NCBI GenBank assembly: GCA_035464115.1
Contig: DATHSN010000256.1
Location: forward strand, 1-5,029
DNA: 5,029 nt
Direction: 5' to 3'
From: DATHSN01 sp035464115
GTDB lineage: Bacteria > Actinomycetota > Acidimicrobiia > Acidimicrobiales > SKKL01
Shown here: one piece after another, positions 1-5,029 of the stretch
Position numbering within the stretch: the first letter of the stretch is position 1
Layout: each line of letters starts with the position of its first letter
The notes under the pieces: model-generated
Told to the model about the DNA's origin: nothing
Database searches by the model: none
The model's input: only the letters and a program-made list of their open reading frames with translations
Program-made: the position numbers and the translations under genes

Positions 1-189
1 CGCCGTCGCCCGCTCGGTCACGAGCGCTCGGAGCCGGTCGAGCTGGTCGTCGCCGAGCCGGTGCGCCCGCGCCCATCCGCCGGGATCGGCGAGCAGCTCG
101 GCGACGAGCGCTGGGTCCGTGGCCAGCCGGTCGCCCAGCAGGACCAGCGCGGCGTCGTCGGGCGGGTCGGTGGCCGGCGGCTCGGTCAC
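1..189 (-). CDS. Hypothetical small helical protein, start only (3' part outside window)
   Basis: This is a minus-strand reading frame opening with GTG at 189-187 and running without a stop to the window edge; 63 codons are visible. The product starts VTEPPATDPPDD, a short acidic, Pro-rich and probably disordered lead. A Leu/Ala-rich helical stretch follows, containing LATDPALVAELLADPGGW and then LGDDQLDRLRAL. The pattern of a DP-LLADP helix, a short turn and then an EL/QL-x-x-LRAL helix resembles the Nif11/NHLP-type leader and Os1348-like domains. That is a by-eye resemblance only. No upstream in-frame ATG, GTG or TTG was found close by. The GTG lies 10 bp after the stop of the upstream 329-aa gene, which supports co-transcription. 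There is no strong Shine-Dalgarno site; the best candidate is a weak GACGAG. Function is unknown, and the full length and the C-terminus cannot be seen. Confidence 0.7.
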   Translation of the reverse strand, partial: MTEPPATDPPDDAALVLLGDRLATDPALVAELLADPGGWARAHRLGDDQLDRLRALVTERATA

Positions 190-199
190 GGCGTGCTCG

Positions 200-1189
200 T
201 CACTGGAAGCAGAGGTCTGCGCTGCGGACGGTGATCGACGTGCCCCGGATGGTCTGGTTGCCGGCCTGGTCGGTCGCCGTCACGCTGACGTTGATCGTGG
301 CCGAGCCGCCCTGGGGCGCTCCCGCCGTGTAGGCGAAGGGGCCGAAGGTCCGAGAGCCGCTCGTCGCGAAGGTGGCGCTCCCGGAGGCGGCCCCCGACCA
401 GCCCATCACCACGCTCGTCACCCCTGACGGATCGCTCGCCGAGACGGTGACCGTCGACGTCGAGGGGTTCGGGCAGTTCAAGCCGTCGGCCACCTCATCG
501 ATGGTCGCCGCCGACCGGGTGAGGCTCACCGTGGGCCCGCTGGTGTCGGGCGGCGCGGTGGTCGTCGTGGTCGTGGGCTGCGTGGTGGTCGTGGTGGTGG
601 GCCGGGTCGTCGTGGTCGTCGGCCGGGTCGTCGTGGTGGTGCTGGTGGAGGTGGTCGAGCTGGTCGTGGACGCTGCGGCAGCGTCCTCCTCGGTGACCTC
701 GTCCTCGGGCACGTCCTCCTCGGGCACGTCGTCCTCGGGGGTCTCCTCGAGCGCAGCCTCCTCTTCGACGGCCCCGGCGTCGGCGACGAGGGCCAGCAGG
801 GGGCTGTCGCAGTCGACCTCGGGCAGGTCGGCGACCTCGGTGTCGGGGGTGACGCCGGTGGCGTCGACCCACCAGGCCACCGAGGAGTCGAGCGGGTCGC
901 GCACCCGCAGCCAGCCGTCGACCTCGGCGGAGCGGGCGGTGACGAACACCCGGTCGCCCGAGCGCAACGTGCCCAGCTGCTCGCCCTCCGGGCAGTCGTG
1001 GGCGGTGAGGGTCCGGGTGGCCGCGGAGGATCCGCTGGCGGCGGCGATCGGCGTGGGGCCTCCGTCGTCGAGCAGCGTCCGCACCCCGAGTCCCACCCCG
1101 ACACCCCCGACCGCCCCGGCGAGCACCACGAGGGCGACCGCAAGGGGGACGGCGCCTCGGTCTCGACGGGACGGTCGGGTGGGGGCCAT
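200..1189 (-). CDS. Membrane-anchored SH3b-like / Ig-like domain protein
   Basis: A complete 329-residue protein of unknown role, predicted to sit on the outer face of the membrane. A short basic N-terminus (TRPSRRDR) precedes one hydrophobic segment at residues 13-36, giving an N-in anchor or uncleaved signal. Residues about 60-116 look like a bacterial SH3 (SH3b) domain: LGTLRSGDRVFVTAR, then DGWLRVRD, then WWVDATGV. They are flanked by C66 and C127, which could form a disulfide. Residues 142-169 are an acidic linker of V-P-E-E-D-like pentads. Residues 174-213 are a Thr-rich stalk (TTTTTRP units). Residues 218-329 read as an Ig-like beta sandwich with TVTVSASDPSG and VSVTATDQAGN strands; C239 and C327 may link its ends. 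SH3b domains often bind peptidoglycan, but the ligand here is unknown. The ATG is the only start codon between an upstream in-frame TGA and residue 1, and there is no clear ribosome binding site. The gene is divergent from the 979-aa gene and is followed closely by the gene at 1-189. Confidence 0.88.
   Translation of the reverse strand: MAPTRPSRRDRGAVPLAVALVVLAGAVGGVGVGLGVRTLLDDGGPTPIAAASGSSAATRTLTAHDCPEGEQLGTLRSGDRVFVTARSAEVDGWLRVRDPLDSSVAWWVDATGVTPDTEVADLPEVDCDSPLLALVADAGAVEEEAALEETPEDDVPEEDVPEDEVTEEDAAAASTTSSTTSTSTTTTTRPTTTTTRPTTTTTTQPTTTTTTAPPDTSGPTVSLTRSAATIDEVADGLNCPNPSTSTVTVSASDPSGVTSVVMGWSGAASGSATFATSGSRTFGPFAYTAGAPQGGSATINVSVTATDQAGNQTIRGTSITVRSADLCFQ
551..640 (-). repeat. Thr-rich linker repeat (TTTTT[T]xP units)
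   Basis: Within the 329-aa gene, residues 184-213 consist of four consecutive units: TTTTTRP, TTTTTRP, TTTTTTQP and TTTTTTAP. A Ser/Thr stretch (residues 174-183) precedes them. Such linkers are typical of extended, possibly O-glycosylated stalks on actinobacterial surface proteins. Here it separates the SH3b-like domain from the Ig-like domain. Unit number may vary between strains by slippage. Confidence 0.85.
683..742 (-). repeat. Acidic pentapeptide repeats in the 329-aa protein
   Basis: Residues 150-169 form four near-identical pentads: TPEDD, VPEED, VPEDE and VTEED, preceded by a further Glu-rich stretch (residues 142-149). They make a highly negative, probably disordered spacer just upstream of the Thr-rich stalk. 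On the DNA this appears as tandem CTCCTCGGGCACGTC-like units. Confidence 0.8.
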
Positions 1190-1202
1190 GGCCCGAGGGG
1201 AC

Positions 1203-1225
1203 CACGACCCCTCGACGGGGTCGTG
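1203..1225. promoter_or_regulatory. Candidate operator dyad 1 (CACGAC-N11-GTCGTG)
   Basis: A perfect inverted repeat with 9-bp arms (CACGACCCC at 1203-1211 and GGGGTCGTG at 1217-1225) around a 5-base centre. It lies between the central dyad and the start of the 329-aa gene. Its right arm overlaps the inner arm of the central dyad, so hairpin or protein occupancy of the two would be mutually exclusive. It may be a regulator site or a by-product of the larger symmetry. Confidence 0.45.
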
Positions 1226-1238
1226 AGCAAGAGTTGCT

Positions 1239-1261
1239 CACGACGGGTGCGCGCGGTCGTG
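1239..1261. promoter_or_regulatory. Candidate operator dyad 2 (CACGAC-N11-GTCGTG)
   Basis: CACGAC at 1239-1244 and GTCGTG at 1256-1261 form a second dyad with the same half-sites and the same 11-base spacing as dyad 1. Its centre is 36 bp away from that of dyad 1, and the inner spacer bases differ. It lies just upstream of the 979-aa gene, ending 14 bases before the ATG, so a bound repressor there would block initiation. GTCGTG is a common hexamer in this GC-rich DNA, which lowers confidence. Confidence 0.4.
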
Positions 1262-1274
1262 GTCCGGTGCTCGC

Positions 1275-4214
1275 ATGGCCGCCGCCTCTCCCGCGCCCGA
1301 CTCCACCACCGACGCGTCGGGTCCCGGCCCGACCAGCCGCCAGCTCCCGTGGGCGCTGGTGGGGGCGGGCCTGGCCACGGTGGTCGTGGTCGGGCTGGTG
1401 ACCTTCGTCGTCACGGGCGGGAGCGGCGACGACGCGGCGGCGCCGACGACACCCCTGCCCACCGAACCCGCCGCCGAGCAGACGGTCGAGATGGTGGAGC
1501 TCCCGGTGATCGACGGGGTCGACGTGGCTCCCTGGGCGCCGGCCGATGTCGTCACCCGGCCCACGGTGCCCGGTCTGACCGCCGAGGAGTCCCAGGAGGT
1601 GCTCGAGGGCGGGAGCGAGGGCGAGGGCGACGTGCCGACCGACATCGACGCCGAGGCTCCGCAGTTCTCCGACGAGCCACCGGCCGACGGCCTCTACGTC
1701 CTCGACGCCGCGGCCGAGCCCGAGCCGGCCACGATCATGTGGCCGGCGCTGCCCTCACCGGCCGAGGCGCCCCCCGGCGACACCGACGACACCGACGGGA
1801 CGGTGGGCGCTGGGTCCGGGACGGGCGACGGAGCCGCCGCGGGTGAGCCACCGGCGGGCGGCACCGAGCCGGCGGTGGGTGGACCGGGCGCCGACGGGTC
1901 GGGCGACGGCGGTACGGGCCCGGTGGGCGACGAGGGCGGGACCGGCGACGGCGGGACGGGTGACGGCGGGACGGGTGACGGCGGCGACGGGGGCGAGTCG
2001 GGCGACGGGGGCGAGTCCGGCGACGGCGGCACCCTCGACGCCCCCGACCTCGCCGACGACGTGGGCGGGGCTGGCGTCGAGCCGATCCCCGGGGTCGTGC
2101 CGCTCACCGACCCGTGCGCGTCCGATGCGCCTCCTGCCGACTGCGGTGAGGGAACTGGCGGCACGGTGCTGCTGGCCTCGACGGCCGAGATGGTGGTGTG
2201 GGGCGCCGTGGCACCCCGCGACGACCGCTGCGCCGCCGAGCTGGGTGAGCTGGCCCGCGACCGGTTCGCGATCGTGGTCCACACCAACCAGCCGGCGGAC
2301 CTCATCGTCCGCCACGGCGCCGTGGGCTTCGACGCCGACCCGCTGGTCACCGAGGCAGCACCGTCGACCGCGGTGATCGACGCCCACACCCGTGGCGAGC
2401 TCACCGACGTCACCACGTGCGTCGCCCTGCGCCGCATCGACGGGGCCTTCCGCTACGGCGTCGAGGTCGAGGCGACCAACGTCATGTTCCAGGTCGACCG
2501 CTGGTCGGGCCAGCTCCAGGTCCAGGGAACGGGTCGACCACCCGTGCGCATCGTGCCCGGCGACGACCGGTCGTTCGGCATCGACGTGCCGGCCGAGTCG
2601 CGCGAGACGGTCGAGGTGGCGGTGTTCGCGCAGACCGACGATCCGCGCACCCAGGGGTGCGAGGCCGTCGACGACCTCGTCGCCGATCCACCCCGTCCGA
2701 TGACGCAGCTGGCGAGCTACGTCGGTTCGAGGCCGGTGGCGTTCAGCCCGGGCACGACCGACCGCCGCTTCGACGTGGTCCGGCTCTTCGGGGCCGGCCT
2801 CCTCGAGCCGGGAACCCACCACGTGTGCGTCACCTGGTACGTCGACTTCGATCCCGACCGCACGATCGTCGAGCGCCAGGCGTTCGTCGTGAACCCGCCG
2901 CGGCGCCCGGAGGTCACGCTGCAGGTGACCCGGGTGATCCCGTCCACCGAGCTGCCCGATCCGGACTCGTTCTTCCTCGTGCTCGACGATGCCCGTGGCC
3001 AGCAGACGTGCTTGATGAGCTTCGCGTCGAGCGACCTGCCCGCCGAGCTGTGTCGCATCGAAGTGGTCGAGCGGAACCGGACCCTCCGAGTGTCGGCCAA
3101 CACGCCGTGGGGGCCGCTCCCCGAAGCGGTGCTCCGCCTGCAGACGGCTCCCTGCCCCGACTGCCACCGTCGCTACGTCGTCCCCCTCCCGGCCGTCGGC
3201 CCCGTCGTGAGCGCGGGCGACCTGATCATCGAGGCGTTCTACGGCCCCGGGCGCTGGCCCACTGTCGAGAGCGGCTGGACGTGGGTCGCGGCGGGTGCGT
3301 TCGGTGAGTCCGACGACCCCGCGGCCGGCGCCGAGGGCGCCCTGCCGCAGCTGAACCTCGGCGACACCGTCGTCGAGCCCGACCCGAGGGATCCGGCGCG
3401 GCGGGTCCGCGTCCGCTGGTCCGCAGACCGCCCGGTGCTGACTCAGGTCACCCTGGAGCGCCAGGGGCCGGGGTGCTACACGACCGAGCCCGCCGGCTTC
3501 GGTTCGGCGCGCAGCACCGAGCCCGCCACCAGCGGGGAGCTCCTCGTCGACGTGTGTCCGGGCAGCCGCTACGTCCCGATCATCCAGCTGACCTCCGTGG
3601 ACGACACCGGGAGCACCGGTCTGTCAGCCGTCTGGGGGCCCCGCCCGGACGGCCCCACCACCGGGTTCTGGCGGCACTGGTCGCAGCCGGTGGAGACCGA
3701 GCGCATCGACGTCACCTACCGTCTCGGCGTGCGCGTCCGGATGAGCGCAGATTCGGAGCCCGATCGGCTCCAGGCCCCTCTGTGGCGGTTCGGGGACAAG
3801 ACCAACATCGAGTACGTGGTCAACTCGGCGAACGGGGACGAGCTGTACCGGCGGATCGACCTCAGTCTGGGCTTCTTCACCGAGAGCCCCACGTGCCGCG
3901 ACCTCGACGCGTACGACCTCCAGCTCGATCCGACGTTCACGGCCTCCGCCGGACCCACGCTGCGGTTCCGGGCGATCGGCATCTACACGCGGCACACCGA
4001 GTGTGGGGCGGTGGCCCGCCAAGCGCTGAGCCCGCCGATCTGGCGGACGCCGGCGAACGTGCACGCCGACGTGCCCGTCTTCGACGCGTTGGCCGGACCT
4101 GTCGTGCTCCGGGGCACCAGCCGGCTCGCCTGTGACACCTGCGACTTCGTTCCTCCCTTCGTGAACCTCGAGGTCACGGTCACCGCCGCAGAGGTGCCGA
4201 GGACCGGCGGATGA
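1275..4214 (+). CDS. Large membrane-anchored multidomain extracytoplasmic protein, function unknown
   Basis: A 979-residue protein I do not recognise. Residues 1-23 are polar and probably cytoplasmic, and 24-47 form a single hydrophobic anchor (LPWALVGAG... to ...TFVVTG). Residues about 50-280 are low in complexity: first Ala/Pro/Glu/Asp-rich, then Gly/Asp repeats at 221-252. From about 298 the chain is probably beta-rich. Sixteen cysteines, all outside the membrane, fall mostly in local pairs: 281/290, 319/382, 462/518, 579/593, 627/630, 734/761, 874/910 and 953/956. They suggest a string of disulfide-stabilised domains. Residues about 705-785 resemble a fibronectin type III or Ig-like fold (VRVRWSADRP, later YVPIIQLTSVDDTG). 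No LPXTG motif, C-terminal anchor or catalytic motif is visible, so a structural, adhesive or ligand-binding surface role is inferred. The ATG matches the mirrored start of the divergent gene; no ribosome binding site is evident. The gene ends 11 bp from a convergent enzyme gene. Confidence 0.9.
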   Translation: MAAASPAPDSTTDASGPGPTSRQLPWALVGAGLATVVVVGLVTFVVTGGSGDDAAAPTTPLPTEPAAEQTVEMVELPVIDGVDVAPWAPADVVTRPTVPGLTAEESQEVLEGGSEGEGDVPTDIDAEAPQFSDEPPADGLYVLDAAAEPEPATIMWPALPSPAEAPPGDTDDTDGTVGAGSGTGDGAAAGEPPAGGTEPAVGGPGADGSGDGGTGPVGDEGGTGDGGTGDGGTGDGGDGGESGDGGESGDGGTLDAPDLADDVGGAGVEPIPGVVPLTDPCASDAPPADCGEGTGGTVLLASTAEMVVWGAVAPRDDRCAAELGELARDRFAIVVHTNQPADLIVRHGAVGFDADPLVTEAAPSTAVIDAHTRGELTDVTTCVALRRIDGAFRYGVEVEATNVMFQVDRWSGQLQVQGTGRPPVRIVPGDDRSFGIDVPAESRETVEVAVFAQTDDPRTQGCEAVDDLVADPPRPMTQLASYVGSRPVAFSPGTTDRRFDVVRLFGAGLLEPGTHHVCVTWYVDFDPDRTIVERQAFVVNPPRRPEVTLQVTRVIPSTELPDPDSFFLVLDDARGQQTCLMSFASSDLPAELCRIEVVERNRTLRVSANTPWGPLPEAVLRLQTAPCPDCHRRYVVPLPAVGPVVSAGDLIIEAFYGPGRWPTVESGWTWVAAGAFGESDDPAAGAEGALPQLNLGDTVVEPDPRDPARRVRVRWSADRPVLTQVTLERQGPGCYTTEPAGFGSARSTEPATSGELLVDVCPGSRYVPIIQLTSVDDTGSTGLSAVWGPRPDGPTTGFWRHWSQPVETERIDVTYRLGVRVRMSADSEPDRLQAPLWRFGDKTNIEYVVNSANGDELYRRIDLSLGFFTESPTCRDLDAYDLQLDPTFTASAGPTLRFRAIGIYTRHTECGAVARQALSPPIWRTPANVHADVPVFDALAGPVVLRGTSRLACDTCDFVPPFVNLEVTVTAAEVPRTGG
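1935..2030 (+). repeat. Gly/Asp tandem repeats in the stalk of the 979-aa protein
   Basis: Residues 221-252 consist of three GGTGD pentads (221-235), a short GGD interruption, two GGESGD hexads (239-250) and a trailing GG. On DNA these are near-identical 15-bp and 18-bp tandem units. They form an acidic flexible spacer between the membrane anchor and the first cysteine-containing domain. GD-rich repeats can bind calcium in RTX proteins, but the RTX nonapeptide GGxGxDxUx is not present here, so a plain linker is more likely. The tract is prone to slippage and to assembly collapse. Confidence 0.8.
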
Positions 4215-4225
4215 CCGATCGCCGA

Positions 4226-5029
4226 TCAGCGGGTGAGCGCGGCCTCGAGGTCGTGCCACAGGTCGTCGACGTCTTCCAGGCCGACGCTGAGCCGGAGCAG
4301 TCCGGGCGGCAGGTGCTCCTGGCCGGGGATCACCGACCGGCGCTCCACCGTCGACTCGACGCCCCCGAGGCTGGTGGCGTGGCGGACGAGCTCCACCCGG
4401 TGGCAGAGCGCATCGGCGGCCTCGCCGCCGGCCACGTCGAAGGTGACGATGGTGCCGAACCCGTCGAGCACCCGGCGGGCCACGTCGTGGGTGGGGTGGT
4501 CGGTGCGGCCGGGGTAGCGCACCGTCGCCACGGCGGGGTGGGCGGCGAGCCGGTCGGCGAGCTCGGCGGCGGTGGCCTGGGCCCGGTCGAGGCGCACCGC
4601 CAGGGTGCGGGCGCCGCGGGTGGCGAGGAACGCCTCGAGCGCGCCGGGGGTGGCGCCGGCCAGCGCCCGGGCCGTGCGCAGCTCGGCGGCGAGCGCCGGG
4701 TCGGCGGCCGTCGCGATGCCGCACAGCAGGTCGGAGTGGCCGCCGATGAGCTTGGTGGCCGAGTGCACCGACACGTCGGCGCCGAGCTCGAGGGGGCGCT
4801 GGTTGAGCGGGGTGGCGAAGGTGTCGTCGACGGCGAGCAGCGCGCCGGGCTTGCGGGGCGCGGCGCAGATCGCCGCGGTGTCGGCCACCACCAGCAACGG
4901 GTTGGAGGGCGACTCCATCCAGATGAGGTCGGCGTCGCGGCAGGCGTCGATCCACGCCGCGGTGTCGTCGAGGGGCAGCCGGGTCGACGTCCACCGGCAC
5001 CGGGCCTCGCCGGCCGCCACCAGCGCGGC
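4226..5029 (-). CDS. PLP-dependent Cys/Met metabolism enzyme (cystathionine gamma-lyase/synthase family), N-terminus outside window
   Basis: The last 267 residues of a fold-type I PLP enzyme of the trans-sulfuration family, a cytoplasmic enzyme of methionine/cysteine interconversion. Family motifs appear in order: ESPSNPLL, then VDDTFATPLNQRPLELGAD, then SATKLIGGHSD, whose Lys (codon at 4753-4751) should form the Schiff base with PLP. Further on are TRGARTLAVR, VRYPG, SLGGVEST and, near the end, LLRLSVGLEDVDDL, whose Arg (4294-4292) normally binds the substrate carboxylate. Full-length members have roughly 380-400 residues, so about 115-130 N-terminal residues lie beyond the right edge. The GTG at 5020 is internal, because the frame stays open to 5029. 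The family DNTF motif reads DDTF here, and the position after TK is Leu rather than the common Tyr or Phe. The SLGGVESTVERR tail favours a gamma-lyase-like member, but lyase and synthase (metB, metC) cannot be separated by eye. It is convergent with the 979-aa gene and probably functionally unrelated. Confidence 0.93.
   Translation of the reverse strand, partial: AALVAAGEARCRWTSTRLPLDDTAAWIDACRDADLIWMESPSNPLLVVADTAAICAAPRKPGALLAVDDTFATPLNQRPLELGADVSVHSATKLIGGHSDLLCGIATAADPALAAELRTARALAGATPGALEAFLATRGARTLAVRLDRAQATAAELADRLAAHPAVATVRYPGRTDHPTHDVARRVLDGFGTIVTFDVAGGEAADALCHRVELVRHATSLGGVESTVERRSVIPGQEHLPPGLLRLSVGLEDVDDLWHDLEAALTR

Larger units (their letters stand above)
1199..1265. promoter_or_regulatory. 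Mirror-symmetric divergent promoter/operator region
   Basis: The region between the divergent 329-aa and 979-aa genes holds two perfect 11-bp inverted repeats with one common centre, base 1232. The inner arms are 1220-1230 and 1234-1244 (TTGCTCACGAC reading outward). The outer arms are 1199-1209 and 1255-1265 (GGTCGTGGTCC reading outward). The 10-bp segments between inner and outer arms do not match each other. The start codons at 1189 (minus) and 1275 (plus) are each exactly 43 bases from the centre. TTGCTC could act as a -35-like element in both directions, with TCGTGG 17 bases further out at the expected -10 position. TCGTGG is a poor match to the usual -10 sequence, so the sigma factor is uncertain. 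Short or absent leaders are likely. A dimeric regulator bound at the centre would control both genes together. Confidence 0.65.

Noticed and set aside
551..760. Repetitive GTCGTGG/CTCCTCG tracts as a CRISPR array or non-coding repeat
   Set aside because: The repeats are in phase with the codons of the Thr-rich and acidic linkers and have no unique spacers.
372..1226. Plus-strand open frame opposite the 329-aa gene (284 codons)
   Set aside because: Its translation is Val/Ser-rich low complexity produced by reading the Thr/Glu linkers backwards, and it extends through the intergenic dyad. The minus frame has a clear anchor and domain order.
1220..1244. Central hairpin (11-bp arms, 3-base loop) as an intrinsic terminator
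   Set aside because: It lies upstream of both divergent genes, so there is no transcript for it to end, and no T-run follows on either strand.
998..1846. Plus-strand 282-codon open frame crossing the divergent intergenic region
   Set aside because: Arg/Gly-rich translation with no fold signature. It overlaps both well-supported genes and the regulatory symmetry.
1935..2030. Gly/Asp repeats as RTX calcium-binding repeats
   Set aside because: The units are GGTGD and GGESGD, without the RTX nonapeptide spacing and its hydrophobic position.
1755..3167. Minus-strand 470-codon open frame inside the 979-aa gene
   Set aside because: Long antisense frames are expected in very GC-rich DNA. The product is Arg/His/Gly-rich without domain patterns, while the plus frame has an anchor, orderly cysteines and beta-strand patterns.
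3624..5000. Minus-strand 458-codon open frame spanning the 3' ends of two genes
   Set aside because: It is out of frame with the PLP enzyme, whose motifs are unmistakable. Its translation is Arg/Pro/Ala-rich, as expected of an out-of-frame shadow.
4226..5020. Treating the PLP enzyme as a complete 264-residue gene starting at GTG 5020
   Set aside because: The frame stays open to the window edge, and the family's N-terminal region is missing, so the gene is cut by the window and not naturally short.

Overview
The window is very GC-rich, with strongly G/C-biased third codon positions and GTG starts. It carries membrane-anchored proteins with Thr/Pro linkers of the TTTTTRP type. Together these suggest a high-GC actinobacterium, and the Thr-rich linkers and apparent lack of Shine-Dalgarno sites would fit Acidimicrobiia. 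That assignment is an inference from style; no phylogenetic marker is present.

Layout. Bases 1-189 hold the start of a minus-strand gene cut by the left edge. It encodes a small helical protein whose visible part resembles Nif11/NHLP-type leader domains, weakly. It begins 10 bp after the stop of a complete minus-strand gene (200-1189, 329 aa), so the two probably form an operon. The 329-aa protein has an N-terminal membrane anchor, an SH3b-like domain, an acidic and Thr-rich stalk, and a C-terminal Ig-like domain. An 85-bp divergent intergenic region follows (1190-1274). Facing away from it on the plus strand is a 979-aa gene (1275-4214). Its product is an unrecognised single-pass protein with a long Asp/Gly-rich stalk and about 680 residues of probably beta-rich, disulfide-bonded extracytoplasmic domains. 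At the right edge, converging on it with an 11-bp gap, is the C-terminal two thirds of a PLP-dependent Cys/Met metabolism enzyme (cystathionine gamma-lyase/synthase family). It looks like an unrelated housekeeping gene.

The most striking non-coding signal is the divergent intergenic region. It is a mirrored structure centred on base 1232. Two 11-bp inverted repeats, TTGCTCACGAC at 2-12 bases from the centre and GGTCGTGGTCC at 23-33 bases, share that same centre. The two ATG codons also lie exactly 43 bases from it on either side. This suggests one symmetric regulatory region driving both surface-protein genes coordinately, from nearly leaderless transcripts. The same bases can be read as two CACGAC-N11-GTCGTG dyads 36 bp apart.

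Working model (inference): the two anchored proteins and the small downstream protein form a co-regulated cell-envelope locus of unknown function. The sequence shows no nuclease, transporter, toxin or known secretion or defence component, so no named system can be assigned. No RNA gene, CRISPR array, insertion sequence or origin was seen, and no gene-free stretch exceeds 300 bases.
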